Virus record (IMG/VR): IMGVR_UViG_3300045922_000467
Coordinates: 1 to 55,119 of that record
Direction: 5' to 3' (one strand)
Length of the DNA stretch: 55,119 nucleotides
DNA from: a virus
Part shown: positions 15,405 through 24,340 of the stretch, one piece after another
Position numbering within the stretch: position 1 is the stretch's first letter
Layout of the letters: each line of letters starts with the position of its first letter
The notes under the pieces: generated by a model
Told to the model about the DNA's origin: nothing
Databases searched by the model: none
Seen by the model: only the letters and a program-made list of their open reading frames with translations
Position numbers and translations under genes: made by a program

Positions 15405-16399
15405 TGGCTCTGCTCGCTTTCGGAAATCGCCTGCTGTGGATGGGGCGGGGCTCCAGTTCGACGACCATGAGCAGCACGCTGGGGTCGCCAGCGCTGTTCG
15501 ACAACGCGGTTGTCAGCGAGGGTGTGTCTACACCTGGGCGAAGCACTGTCGGGGCGCAGTACGTCGGTTACGACCACACTTCGGGGGTGACCCGCGCGCA
15601 GTTCCGGTTCGATATGGCGTCTGAGGGCGGCGGCGCGGCGGTGACTTCTCCGCTTTTCGAGATCGTCGGAACATCTGGAACTCCTATTGCAGAAGTCAGA
15701 ATCGGAACCACGGCGTCGATCGTTCAATTCCGGTCTCTCAACACGTCGTCGGTCATGACGCAGCGCGGAGCGGACCTCAGCGCCGTGGCGACGGGGCTCA
15801 CTTCCTACGTCATTGATTTTACGAGCGGGGCCAACGGCGAGGTTAATATCTACCGGGGCGGATCTCTCTGGCACTCGGCGACCTGGACGGGCGGCAACTC
15901 TGCTACGATCGGCGGCATCCGGCTGTATAATTTTGCATCCGGCACCCAGCGGACTGTCTATAGCCAATTTGCCATGTCCGACGGCGATGATCTGCGCGGT
16001 TTTCTCGTGCAGAGTGTTGTTATAACCGGGACCGGGTTTCACAATGACGGTACCGGACTTCCCGCCGACACCGGCGACGCCGACATCACAACCGCAAAGG
16101 GGCTCAGTACGGCCGACGATCGGTGGTCGGGCACGAAGCCAACGGTCACGCTGCCGTCAGGAGCGGCGTTGGAGCAGGTGGCGGTGAATCTGCTCGCTCG
16201 CGCCACGTCCCCGGTTCCCAACGCGCGGATACTTGTGCGTCGAGCTGGCAACGACAGCTATGACAGCAACCTATCGCCGGCGCTGAGCTCTGGGTACACG
16301 GCGCGCAGCCGGATTTTGACACTTGACCCTACCACGGGGTTGCCGTGGGATTTGAGCAACTTCAACGCGTCAGAGTTTGGGCTCCAGGCGCGTGCATAA
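15404..16399 (+). CDS. beta-rich tail-associated protein
   Basis: 331 aa. Residues 20-205 read as a beta-sandwich: alternating hydrophobic strands with VGYDHTSGVTRAQFRFDM, a SFVIDF-like strand and GEVNIYRGGSLWHSATW, as in concanavalin-like carbohydrate-binding domains of phage tails. The C-terminal part (residues 205-331) is a second beta domain. No catalytic motif is seen. It sits between appendage genes and is tightly packed with both neighbours. Confidence 0.6.
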   Translation: MALLAFGNRLLWMGRGSSSTTMSSTLGSPALFDNAVVSEGVSTPGRSTVGAQYVGYDHTSGVTRAQFRFDMASEGGGAAVTSPLFEIVGTSGTPIAEVRIGTTASIVQFRSLNTSSVMTQRGADLSAVATGLTSYVIDFTSGANGEVNIYRGGSLWHSATWTGGNSATIGGIRLYNFASGTQRTVYSQFAMSDGDDLRGFLVQSVVITGTGFHNDGTGLPADTGDADITTAKGLSTADDRWSGTKPTVTLPSGAALEQVAVNLLARATSPVPNARILVRRAGNDSYDSNLSPALSSGYTARSRILTLDPTTGLPWDLSNFNASEFGLQARA

Positions 16400-17467
16400 A
16401 TGTCAATCACATACCTAACACGCCGAAACTCGGTAACCGTTAACACCGGCACCAGCCGCACGGCGGGTTCGTATATAGACCCTGTTGCGTCGAGCATGAC
16501 CAACGGGTGGCAGTTCTGCTTTTGCGCGGTTCAGAATAACGACACGATAACAACAGCCACATCCGGCTGGACAAAGATCGCGCAGGTCAACTCCGGCTCT
16601 GGCTTCACTGTCGCTCTGTTCACGGCAAAGCTCGGAGCGGCCACCCCTTCGTTTCAGTGGACGAATGCCGCCCACGGCCATGTCATGGGCGGGGCGTTCG
16701 ACAGCGGCTCCTATGACATAATCGCGACCGCAGTCGCCAGCAGTACAAGCAATACAGGCAACACTTCGCCGCACACCGCCACCGGGCTTACTGCGGTCCA
16801 CCCAGACGGTATGACGTTGGCGTTGGCGGTTGTTTCCGCAGGCCAGTCAACAAGCTACGGAGCCGCGTCTGCTGGCTGGACGAACCGGTGGAACCAGGGC
16901 ACGAGCGCAACCATCAATATGCGCAGCGTGATGGCGACGCGGGATGACAACAACCCCGGCGCCACCGGCGATGTCTCCTGGACGCATACCGCTAATCCTT
17001 GGGTAGCGTTCCAGATTGAGCTTGATGTCAGCAACGAAGCCGGTCCTCAGCTCGATGTCGCTGAGATGGAGTTGGCGGTACCGCATGGCGAGGGCCCGCT
17101 CAGTGCCCGCGAGATGGAAGTCTCCGCGCTGCTGAAAACCAGCGTTGGTCTCGACGTGCCGGAGATGGAGGTCGCCGCACTCCTCAGTGTCGACTTTGAC
17201 CCCGACCCGCCCCTCAATGTGCAGGAGATGGAGCTTGCATATATACCCAACGCCGGAGCGGGTGTCTTTGCTCAAGAGTTGGAGCTCGCCGCGCTGCTCA
17301 GTGTCGATATTGACACCGACGATCCGCTCAACGTCCAGGAAATGGAGATCGCCACGTTTCTGAGCGTTGATCTCGACGATCCGCTCAGCGTGCGGGAGCT
17401 GGAGATGGCTACCCTTCTCAGTGTTGCTCCAGTAGCGGTTCGGCGCAGACCCCTGTATATTTCCTAG
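16400..17467 (+). CDS. tail-associated protein with EMELA tandem repeats
   Basis: 355 aa. Residues 1-210 form a Ser/Thr/Ala-rich beta domain. From residue 215 a 12-25 residue unit recurs about eight times with the core L-x-V-x-E-M-E-x-A, often followed by LLSVD: LDVAEMELA, LSAREMEVS, LDVPEMEVA, LNVQEMELA, VFAQELELA, LNVQEMEIA, LSVRELEMA. I know no named family for it. Regular acidic repeats could give a shaft or a calcium-binding surface. It starts at ATG 16400 directly after the previous stop. Confidence 0.7.
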   Translation: MSITYLTRRNSVTVNTGTSRTAGSYIDPVASSMTNGWQFCFCAVQNNDTITTATSGWTKIAQVNSGSGFTVALFTAKLGAATPSFQWTNAAHGHVMGGAFDSGSYDIIATAVASSTSNTGNTSPHTATGLTAVHPDGMTLALAVVSAGQSTSYGAASAGWTNRWNQGTSATINMRSVMATRDDNNPGATGDVSWTHTANPWVAFQIELDVSNEAGPQLDVAEMELAVPHGEGPLSAREMEVSALLKTSVGLDVPEMEVAALLSVDFDPDPPLNVQEMELAYIPNAGAGVFAQELELAALLSVDIDTDDPLNVQEMEIATFLSVDLDDPLSVRELEMATLLSVAPVAVRRRPLYIS

Positions 17468-17487
17468 AGTGTGGTTTGGAGTGGGAT

Positions 17488-17709
17488 ATGGACGCGCAGG
17501 CACTCATTAACATAGCGTTTGCCATGGTTGGTGCCCTGTGCATGCTGCTGATTCGGACAGTTTTTTCTCGGCAGGAGGTTCACGACGAGCAGATCCGGCA
17601 GTTCCCGAGGGATTATGTGGCGAAAAGCGACTACGATCGGGATATTCGCTACGTCAAAGATCGCCTCGACACCATCGTCGACAGGCTGGGAGGGAAGGCA
17701 GACAAATGA
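17488..17709 (+). CDS. small membrane protein before the endolysin
   Basis: 73 aa. One transmembrane helix (residues 5-23, LINIAFAMVGALCMLLIRTVF) is followed by a charged helical tail (residues 30-70) facing, by the positive-inside rule, probably the cytoplasm. ATG 17488 was chosen because GGAG lies eight bases upstream; a TTG 12 bases earlier has no such site. Its stop overlaps the endolysin start (ATGA). It could be a holin-type or pinholin-like lysis regulator, but also a virion membrane protein. Confidence 0.7.
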   Translation: MDAQALINIAFAMVGALCMLLIRTVFSRQEVHDEQIRQFPRDYVAKSDYDRDIRYVKDRLDTIVDRLGGKADK

Positions 17710-18245
17710 GCGAGCCCCGTCATCTGCAGATTGCCCGGTCGTACATCGGCGTCATTGAGATCCCCGGCCCCCAGCACAACCCGACGATCCAAAAGTGGAA
17801 CCGCAGGCTCAAGGCTTCCTGGGGTGACGACGAGACCCCCTGGTGCGGGACGTTCGTTGCCGCATGCCTGGACGAGGCTGGGCTGCCGATCATCGGACAG
17901 TGGGCCAGCAGCCGCGCCTGGAACCAGTATGGGGCTCGTCTGCAGGCGGATCGTCTGGCTCCCGGCGCAATCATGGTGTTCTGGCGCGGGTCGCCCCAAA
18001 GCTGGCAGGGACACGTCGGGTTCTACGTCGGCGAAGACCCCACCCACTATCATATTTTGGGGGGAAACCAGTCTGAGCGCGACCCAGCGACGGGCCGGCT
18101 CAAGCACACCGGCGGGGTCAATGTAATGCGGATTCCCAAGGCTCGGTTTGTCGGTGCGCGGTGGCCGCGCGGCCTGCCGGTTCTCGGCGGGCCGGTGCAT
18201 CTGTCGGCTGCCGGCGTTCCTGTGACCAGCGGCAATGAGGTGTGA
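17706..18245 (+). CDS. endolysin, NlpC/P60- or CHAP-like (TIGR02594-type)
   Basis: 179 aa. It is a probable peptidoglycan amidase or endopeptidase that breaks the cell wall at lysis. It has the TIGR02594-type pattern: WGDDETPWCGTFVAACL with catalytic Cys47, GHVGFYVGED with His103, and LGGNQS with a polar Asn121 as third residue. There is no signal peptide, so release needs a holin. It is coupled to the small membrane protein before it and followed by the holin candidate. Confidence 0.85.
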   Translation: MSEPRHLQIARSYIGVIEIPGPQHNPTIQKWNRRLKASWGDDETPWCGTFVAACLDEAGLPIIGQWASSRAWNQYGARLQADRLAPGAIMVFWRGSPQSWQGHVGFYVGEDPTHYHILGGNQSERDPATGRLKHTGGVNVMRIPKARFVGARWPRGLPVLGGPVHLSAAGVPVTSGNEV

Positions 18246-18246
18246 C

Positions 18247-18522
18247 ATGTGGCAGCGGGTGAAGAATGAGTTCGATATGCTCTCACACATGTGGAGTGTG
18301 CGCCTCGCTGTGCTTGCCGGGGTTGTGGCGGCCTACTTGGTCGCAAACCCGATGGTGCTGGTCGAACTGACGGTGTACCTCCCCGAGCGGTGGCGCCCGG
18401 CTGCGTCGGCGCTTGCCGGGTTCCTGGTGTTCGTCCTCCCGACAATTATTCGCCGTCTTCCGCAGCCCGGATTGAAAAATCACATGCACCCCCCTTCAAA
18501 ACCTAGGTCAGACGAGGTATAG
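18247..18522 (+). CDS. holin-like membrane protein
   Basis: 91 aa. Two hydrophobic helices (about residues 18-38 LAVLAGVVAAYLVANPMVLVEL and 56-72 ASALAGFLVFVLPTII) flanked by charged ends give the class II holin layout. The N-terminal W..V..MWSVRLA pattern fits small phage holins such as the DUF7940 group. ATG 18247 follows GAGGTG. It lies directly after the endolysin. Confidence 0.75.
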   Translation: MWQRVKNEFDMLSHMWSVRLAVLAGVVAAYLVANPMVLVELTVYLPERWRPAASALAGFLVFVLPTIIRRLPQPGLKNHMHPPSKPRSDEV

Positions 18523-18541
18523 ATTTCGGCGGAGGTTTCCC

Positions 18542-18754
18542 ATGCGCGATTTTTTCCTGCGGGTCCGACTCGGCTGGTACACGTTCAAGACCGGTCTGCG
18601 GCTGACTGCTGACGGATGGACCACGTCGCCCGAAGTGGGGAAAATCGCCATCCGGGGTATGCGGAACCCTGAGGCTCTGACGCTGTCCGAAATCCGCAGC
18701 TGCTGTGCCAGTCTGGTGGCGCAGCTACCCCGCAAGGATCGGCGCGATGCGTAG
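18542..18754 (+). CDS. hypothetical lysis-region protein, 70 aa
   Basis: I do not recognise this protein. It is basic at the N-terminus, has a WTTSPEVGKIAIRG segment and a helical C-terminus with two adjacent Cys. It overlaps the i-spanin start by eight bases, so it is translated within the lysis cassette. ATG 18542 follows GGAGGTTTCC. Confidence 0.65.
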   Translation: MRDFFLRVRLGWYTFKTGLRLTADGWTTSPEVGKIAIRGMRNPEALTLSEIRSCCASLVAQLPRKDRRDA

Positions 18755-19190
18755 TGTGCTGAGGGCTATCAAGGCGATCAGCAGTGGCAGCTGGTTCAGC
18801 ACAATCCTTGTCGCAGTGGTTGTCGGCATGTTTTTCGTCGTCGCCACGCAGATTATGGAGGCCGGCGTGAAGAAAGGCCGGGCTCAGCGTCAGCCGGAGA
18901 TCAACGCACTTCAATCGGCGAATATGGCCTGTGAGGCGTCCTCTAGCGCGTACCGAACTTCGCTCGACGTCCAGAACGCTATGGCTCGGGAAATTGCTCG
19001 TGAGGGCAAGGCTTTGCGTGACGCGTCGGCAGCGGCGAGCAGAGCGACATTGTCTGCTTTGCGGGAGTCCGAGGATCTTCGGCGTCGTCTGCGCGCTTCG
19101 GCTGCGCAGCCAGCTGCGGACGATGTACCGGTAAACGTGTTGAACCGCGAGGCCTGGGAGGCGGTGCGATGTGCTCATGGAGGGTGTTGA
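18747..19190 (+). CDS. i-spanin (Rz-like)
   Basis: 147 aa. It is the inner-membrane half of the spanin complex that fuses inner and outer membranes at lysis. Residues 17-36 (WFSTILVAVVVGMFFVVATQ) form one N-terminal transmembrane helix; residues 45-120 are a periplasmic coiled coil rich in Ala, Arg and Glu. The start at 18747 was preferred over an earlier in-frame codon because AAGGATC precedes it. The o-spanin gene starts inside its 3' end in another frame, the classic Rz/Rz1 arrangement. Confidence 0.85.
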   Translation: MRSVLRAIKAISSGSWFSTILVAVVVGMFFVVATQIMEAGVKKGRAQRQPEINALQSANMACEASSSAYRTSLDVQNAMAREIAREGKALRDASAAASRATLSALRESEDLRRRLRASAAQPAADDVPVNVLNREAWEAVRCAHGGC

Positions 19191-19444
19191 TTTTGGCCTT
19201 GCTGGCGGGGTGCCAGACACCTCAGCCGCGGGTTATCGAGAAGGTTGTGACACAGCCTGTCGTGGTTGAGCGGCCGGTTCCCTGCATCAAGGATACCGAT
19301 ATTCCTTTGCTCCCAGCGCCGCTTGTCGACGCCCCGGCAACTGCGAATGCTGCGCTCAGCCTGGCGCTTGCCAAGCTTGATGAGTATGTGAAATACGGTG
19401 CGGGGTCTCAGTCGATCATGCGGAACTGCGCCAAGCTGCGCTGA
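19169..19444 (+). CDS. o-spanin (Rz1-like lipoprotein)
   Basis: 91 aa. The signal peptide MCSWRVLILALLAGC carries a lipobox (LAGC) with Cys15 as the lipid-modified residue. A Pro/Val-rich segment (EKVVTQPVVVERPVPC) follows, as in Rz1 proteins. It overlaps the i-spanin gene by 22 bases. The outer-membrane lipoprotein indicates a Gram-negative host. Confidence 0.85.
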   Translation: MCSWRVLILALLAGCQTPQPRVIEKVVTQPVVVERPVPCIKDTDIPLLPAPLVDAPATANAALSLALAKLDEYVKYGAGSQSIMRNCAKLR

Positions 19445-19453
19445 GGAGGTATT

Positions 19454-21874
19454 ATGTCCGGGGTGAAGATCACCCGGTTTCTGGGGATCTTTCCCAAACA
19501 GAGCCCGGAGCTTCTCCCGGACACCGCTGCGCAGATTGCCCGCAACTGCAAGCTTGATAGCGGGGATATCATTCCGTACCCGCAGGGGGTTGTTCGTGCG
19601 AACTCGGGAAATCCTAGTGATGTACGTACACTCTACGCTCTGCGGGATCCGGTAACCGGCGAGAACGTATGGCTGTCGTGGGGCTCTGAGGTAGATATCG
19701 CGGTTCTGACGGATGTCGGGACAACCGAACAGCGGTTCTATTACACTGGCGATGGCGCTCCGAAAGTCAGCAACTTCCGATTGGCGGCGACTCTCGCGGC
19801 TCCGCCGTACCCGGCGCAGTTCTATGATTTGGGGCTCCCGCTGCCTACAGACGACCTGGTTTTGGTGGCTACCGAGCAGCCGTTCTCAACCAAAACTTCG
19901 GCTACCATCGCTCGGGACAGCACCGGTCTAGCCACCATAACGACAACTGCGAACCACGAGCTTCGCACCGGTCAGCGTGTCACGATCACCGGATTCACCT
20001 TTCTGGAGGGCACCTACTCTCGCACGGGAACGACGGTCACCGTGACCATCATCGGTCACGGATTCGCCACTGGCGAGCAGGTCGGGCTCGATTTCATTTC
20101 CGGGGATGCGACTGACGGGTTCTACACAGCTACCGTGACTGGTCCGAACACGTTCACGGTTTCAGATCCCGCCTCCGGGAATACTTCGGGGTCTGTGCGT
20201 TTGACGATTGCATCATTCAACGCACCGAGCGTCGAGGTCATCGTGGTGAACCCTACGACGTTCACCTACAATAGCCCGGGTCCGATCGTCGGTGCGATCA
20301 GCAACAGCCAGGGGCGCATTGATCTGGGCGGCAACCCGCAGGCTCGGACATATGTGTTTACCTGGATCACTCCGTGGAGCGAGGAGTCCGTGGCGTCGAA
20401 GCCTTCGGCCAGTATCCTGGTGCGTGAAGGTACCCCCGTGCTGGTGACCGGGCTTCCGCAGCTCAAGCCGCCCGGCAACAATTTTGTCCGGGGAGTGCGC
20501 CTGTACCGGACACTGCCCTCGCTGTCAGGGACCGAATATTTCCGACTGCAAACATTCTGGTTCCCCACTAAGGTTCGGTCGGCGTCGCGTACCAGCGGGG
20601 TCGTCACGGCGGTTTTGGAGTTTCCTCACAACAAAGTGCCGGGGGAGCGCATCCGCATCGAGAGCTCCACCAACCCAGCACTTGATGGCGTTTTCATAGT
20701 TCTGGACACGCTCGACGATTTTCGGCTGACCTATGCTCAGGCAGGCAGCGACGGAGATCTCGGGGTCGGGTCAACCACCACGATGTACCACGATGTTGCT
20801 CAGACAAACGTCGACCCGGCTCGGTGGTGGGGGTATGCCGGCGACTATGATTTCCTGGATGACTTCGACTCGCTGGTACTGAATCGCGTCCTGGGCTCCG
20901 ATGAGTTTGATCCGCCTCCGGGCAACCTTACCGGGCTGATCGCTCTGCCGAACGCGGTGCTTGCCGGGTTTGAGGGAAACACGGTCTATTTCAGCGAGCC
21001 GGCCCAACCTCATGCGTGGCCCCGGGAGTACGCGCTGTCTCTGGAGTACCCGATCCGCGCGCTCGCCGCCATTGGGGGTGGTCTGTTCGTGGCTACCGAG
21101 AAGTATCCCTACTATATCAGCGGGACGGACCCGCGCGTCATGCAGGCCCAGCGTATCGATGCCAACTACCCGTGCCTCAGCCGTCGCAGCCTGGTTTTGA
21201 CCAACTCGGGGATTATCTATGCGACGCACGACGGTCTGGCAGTTTTCACTCCGGGCGGTACGCAGCTCATCACGCGGGTGATGTACACCGACGATACGTG
21301 GAAAGATCGGCTGGATCCGACGACTATCCGCGCGGTCTACTACGGTGAAGGGTATCTGGCATCTCACTCTTCTGGCGGGTTTCGCTTCGAACCCGACCCG
21401 CAGACCGGCGGGACTTTCGTGGATTTGGATCTGACCTTCTCTGCTGCAGTATACGAACCGCGGATCGGCAAAGCGTTCTACGCCAGCGGGACCAGCGGAG
21501 ATATTCTGGAGTGGGACGCCACTGACCAGCCACCCATGGAGTATGAGTGGAAGTCGAAGACGCTTGTCACGCAGGATATGTTGAATCTGGGTGCTGCCCG
21601 GGTGATTGCCGACTACGGAGTTTCGAGCCCCATCTGGGACGAGGTGGCGGACTTGTGGAATACAACGGCTGCCAACTGGGTTGCTTCCGGCGATCTGGTC
21701 TTCCGTATGTGGGTGAACAAGGATTTGATTTTCCAAAAGGTTGTGTCTGATAGCGGAGTGTTTCGTCTGCCGACAGGGTATCGATCCGACACGTTTGAGT
21801 TTGCCCTTTCGGGGGATGTGCGAGTGCGGGCGGTTCACCTGGCGGAAACGCCGATGGGTCTGAGAGGTGCTTGA
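19454..21874 (+). CDS. tail nozzle / tail tubular B-like protein
   Basis: 806 aa. It probably forms the hollow tail tip through which DNA leaves. Its large size, lack of membrane segments and an N-terminal pattern like FPKQSPELLPDTAAQIARNCKLDSGDIIPYPQG are typical of podovirus nozzle proteins. Inside, residues 155-265 insert beta modules (SFNAPSVEVIVVNPTTFTYNSPGP type), and the second half has a propeller-like repeat (AALGGGLFVATEKYPYYISG, GIIYATHDGLAVF, EGYLASHSSGGFRF). ATG 19454 is preceded by GAGGAGG. Confidence 0.8.
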   Translation: MSGVKITRFLGIFPKQSPELLPDTAAQIARNCKLDSGDIIPYPQGVVRANSGNPSDVRTLYALRDPVTGENVWLSWGSEVDIAVLTDVGTTEQRFYYTGDGAPKVSNFRLAATLAAPPYPAQFYDLGLPLPTDDLVLVATEQPFSTKTSATIARDSTGLATITTTANHELRTGQRVTITGFTFLEGTYSRTGTTVTVTIIGHGFATGEQVGLDFISGDATDGFYTATVTGPNTFTVSDPASGNTSGSVRLTIASFNAPSVEVIVVNPTTFTYNSPGPIVGAISNSQGRIDLGGNPQARTYVFTWITPWSEESVASKPSASILVREGTPVLVTGLPQLKPPGNNFVRGVRLYRTLPSLSGTEYFRLQTFWFPTKVRSASRTSGVVTAVLEFPHNKVPGERIRIESSTNPALDGVFIVLDTLDDFRLTYAQAGSDGDLGVGSTTTMYHDVAQTNVDPARWWGYAGDYDFLDDFDSLVLNRVLGSDEFDPPPGNLTGLIALPNAVLAGFEGNTVYFSEPAQPHAWPREYALSLEYPIRALAAIGGGLFVATEKYPYYISGTDPRVMQAQRIDANYPCLSRRSLVLTNSGIIYATHDGLAVFTPGGTQLITRVMYTDDTWKDRLDPTTIRAVYYGEGYLASHSSGGFRFEPDPQTGGTFVDLDLTFSAAVYEPRIGKAFYASGTSGDILEWDATDQPPMEYEWKSKTLVTQDMLNLGAARVIADYGVSSPIWDEVADLWNTTAANWVASGDLVFRMWVNKDLIFQKVVSDSGVFRLPTGYRSDTFEFALSGDVRVRAVHLAETPMGLRGA

Positions 21875-22218
21875 TGTCGTTGTTTCGCCCTATCCCGGCG
21901 GTCTTCGGAGTTGGCCTGAGCCCTGCGATGGTCGCGATTCTGGAGCCGATAAAGCAGAATGTGGAGGTGCTCACGGGCCAGCGCGGCGCGCTCGGCGCTG
22001 ATTCAACGGCGCTGCTCAAGGGGGCGGTGACTGTCAACCCGCTCTCGCGGCCACCAGCATTTATCAATGCCACTGGCGCCGCCGTCTCTATCCAGGGTGT
22101 GCCTCTCGCATCCGGCGACGATTACGTGCGAGCAGTGCAGGACCTGCAGTTGCTAAGGAACGATATGCAGGCTATCGTGGATACGCTGAACGCCCTCATT
22201 GTCCAGCTACGAGGTTGA
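21874..22218 (+). CDS. hypothetical tail-region protein, 114 aa
   Basis: I do not recognise it. The ATG at 21874 shares its A with the stop of the nozzle gene (TGATG), so translation is coupled. Residues 75-114 form an amphipathic helix. Small proteins at this place in podoviruses often join nozzle and fibres. Confidence 0.65.
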   Translation: MSLFRPIPAVFGVGLSPAMVAILEPIKQNVEVLTGQRGALGADSTALLKGAVTVNPLSRPPAFINATGAAVSIQGVPLASGDDYVRAVQDLQLLRNDMQAIVDTLNALIVQLRG

Positions 22219-22219
22219 T

Positions 22220-22861
22220 GTGCAGGACTTCAACATGGACCCCCGTTTGGCGCAGATCGTCGACATGCCGTCGGCGCCGGCGCCCATGGCTGCTGGTCTG
22301 GCGATGCCCACGTCTGGCGCTCCCGGCGGGATGCCGCAAGGCGCTCCACAGGGCGTTGGCTTGGCTGGCGGCGGAGGCGACTTGGATCCTGCTATGGTCG
22401 ATTCGCAGATCAACCAGTTTCTGGGCAGCCAGCCGCAGGCTGTGGCGCAGATTCAGCAGGTCATGCAGGAAGCCATGGCGTCTGGCGAGCTTACGCCGGA
22501 GGAGCTTAGCCTGATGGGGCAGCTCGCTACCATGGCGATGCAGAACCCGGAGATGTACCCACAGATCGTGCAGTACGCTGTTCAGCAGGGAATCGCACAA
22601 CCGGGAGATCTGCCCGAGCAGTACGATGCAGGAATGGCTATTGCGATTGTGATTGCGGTTCGCGCCCTGCAGCAGGGGCAGCAGAATATGCCGAGCATGG
22701 CGGCTGGTGGTCCAGTGCCGGACTCGACCAGCGGGTCGACGGTGATTGAAGCGCACAATGGCGAGTACATGATTCCCGAGAATGTCGTGCGTGCGAAGGG
22801 CACGGAGTTCTTTGACAAGCTGGTGGCGCAATATGCCAAACCCCCGGCAGCCACATATTGA
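22220..22861 (+). CDS. Met/Gln-rich internal or tail protein, 213 aa
   Basis: It is very rich in Met, Gln, Ala, Gly and Pro, with a Gly-rich low-complexity opening (residues 20-50), a helical centre (residues 60-120) and the ending GGPVPDSTSGSTVIEAHNGEYMIPENVVRAKGTEFFDKLV. That ending resembles phage proteins near internal virion genes. GTG 22220 is preferred since GAGG lies five bases upstream; a TTG at 22199 and an ATG at 22235 are alternatives. Confidence 0.6.
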   Translation: MQDFNMDPRLAQIVDMPSAPAPMAAGLAMPTSGAPGGMPQGAPQGVGLAGGGGDLDPAMVDSQINQFLGSQPQAVAQIQQVMQEAMASGELTPEELSLMGQLATMAMQNPEMYPQIVQYAVQQGIAQPGDLPEQYDAGMAIAIVIAVRALQQGQQNMPSMAAGGPVPDSTSGSTVIEAHNGEYMIPENVVRAKGTEFFDKLVAQYAKPPAATY

Positions 22862-23276
22862 ACTGCTTGAGGGTCCGGCTGCTCTTGCAAAGTGGGGCGT
22901 GTTTGGCCCCATATTGGAGGCGGCGTCAACCGCTCACCCGATTGTGGCGTCCGAAGTGGATGCGGATCATTTCTACCAGCAGGTCGCCACGGGGCAGTGT
23001 GCGGTTTTCGACTGCACGGTCGATGGCGAGACCACGCTGGTTCTGGTGATCCAGTTCGCCTACTGCGGGCGCAACAAGACGGCCGAGATCGCAGCCGTTG
23101 CCGGCAAGCACCTGATGTTCTTCAAGCACCTCTACTGGGAGCCCATTCTGGAATGGCTTAAGGCCAACGACGTGGTTTTTGTCGACGCCCACGTTCCGCT
23201 GGACCGGGTTGATCTGTACCGAAAACGCTTTGGATTTAAGCACGCCTGCGCGTATATTCGTCTACAGCTGAGGTGA
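22833..23276 (+). CDS. GNAT-like protein of the internal virion cluster
   Basis: 147 aa. The layout (CTVDGETTLVLVIQFAYCGRNKTAEIAAVAGKHLMFFKHLYWEPILEWLKANDVVFVDAHVPLDRVDLYRKRFGFKHACAYIRLQL) follows a GNAT acetyltransferase fold: a central beta strand, a helix, then the VDLYRKRFGFK ending. The acetyl-CoA loop (Q/R-x-x-G-x-G/A) is not clear, so it may be a structural relative like those at this position in T7-type phages. It overlaps the previous gene by 29 bases. Confidence 0.6.
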   Translation: MPNPRQPHIELLEGPAALAKWGVFGPILEAASTAHPIVASEVDADHFYQQVATGQCAVFDCTVDGETTLVLVIQFAYCGRNKTAEIAAVAGKHLMFFKHLYWEPILEWLKANDVVFVDAHVPLDRVDLYRKRFGFKHACAYIRLQLR

Positions 23277-23279
23277 TAT

Positions 23280-24338
23280 ATGTCGAGAGCCTTGAAAATC
23301 GGTCTGGGGGTGGTGGCGGCGATTGCTATCCCGTTCGCTGCACCGGCTATCGCCGCGAAGCTCGGTGCGGCGACCCTGCTGACCAAAGTTGGTCTTGGGG
23401 CTACGGCGGCGGGGATCGGCGGCGCGGCCCTTGTTGGCGCTGGCCTCGGCGCCGGCGTGGCAGCGCTTACAGGGCAGAACATCGGCCGTGGCGCGCTGAT
23501 GGGTGGTTTGACTTCCGGCGCTGGCGCACTGCTCAGGGGGCCCAGCGCAGTTGCCGGCGCGAAAGGCGGTTCCGCGGCGGGCGCAGCGGGCACCGCGGGA
23601 ACGGCGGCACCCATGAGTGCGATCCCCGCAAGTTCTCTGTCGGCAGCGCCGATGACTCCGATCCCGGCGGGTGCGCTCACTGGCGGCGCGTCTGCCGGGG
23701 GCTCGGCGGGCGGCATCGCCGGGGCAGTCGGCGGCGCGGCGGCGGGTGTCAAGACAGGCATTGCGGGGGCCTTGTCGAAGCCCGGCGTTGGTTTGGCTGC
23801 GGGGGCGCTGGCCGGCGCTGCACTGAGCGGCTCGGGACTGTCGGCGGCGCAGAGAGCGGCGATGCAAGCCGGCCAGGCGGATCTGGACCGTCTGAACTCC
23901 CAGAACCAAATGGTCTTTGACGCTCGGTTCCGCGGGGCAAACGAGCTTCTCCGTATGTCTGACTACGTCAACCCGGAGTATGAGGGACTTCAAGCTGCTC
24001 GTCGGGCGCAGCTCCAGGGGGCGGCGGCGCGGAGCGACGCGCTGCGCGGCAGGACGGGGTATCGCCGGGACGCGGAAAGTAGGCGCCTCGATCTGGACAC
24101 CGCGAGGAACGTCGGAACGGCGTTCGATAGTGGGTTCACTGGCGGGTTCAACCGCAACGTGGCGGCGCGCACTGCTGGGCTCAGCGCGCTCCCGGATCCG
24201 CCTGCGGGTCTGTTCAACGAACGGAACCAGCTGTTGGCCATCGACGAACTCCGGCGCCGGCGGAGGGATACTGATCGGGAAAACTTCGGGGCACTCTGGG
24301 GTCATCTGGTCAACCCGTCGGTTCTCAGGGGTAGCTGA
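23280..24338 (+). CDS. Gly/Ala-rich ejection protein
   Basis: 352 aa. Residues 1-70 are strongly hydrophobic with GAG/AAA patterns (LGVVAAIAIPFAAPAIAAKLGAA, GIGGAALVGAGLGAGVAAL). Residues 70-190 stay Gly/Ala-rich, and from residue 195 the chain becomes charged and helical with many Arg. This fits internal virion proteins that insert in the host envelope at infection. It starts at ATG 23280 after GAGGTGATAT. Confidence 0.65.
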   Translation: MSRALKIGLGVVAAIAIPFAAPAIAAKLGAATLLTKVGLGATAAGIGGAALVGAGLGAGVAALTGQNIGRGALMGGLTSGAGALLRGPSAVAGAKGGSAAGAAGTAGTAAPMSAIPASSLSAAPMTPIPAGALTGGASAGGSAGGIAGAVGGAAAGVKTGIAGALSKPGVGLAAGALAGAALSGSGLSAAQRAAMQAGQADLDRLNSQNQMVFDARFRGANELLRMSDYVNPEYEGLQAARRAQLQGAAARSDALRGRTGYRRDAESRRLDLDTARNVGTAFDSGFTGGFNRNVAARTAGLSALPDPPAGLFNERNQLLAIDELRRRRRDTDRENFGALWGHLVNPSVLRGS

Positions 24339-24340
24339 GT

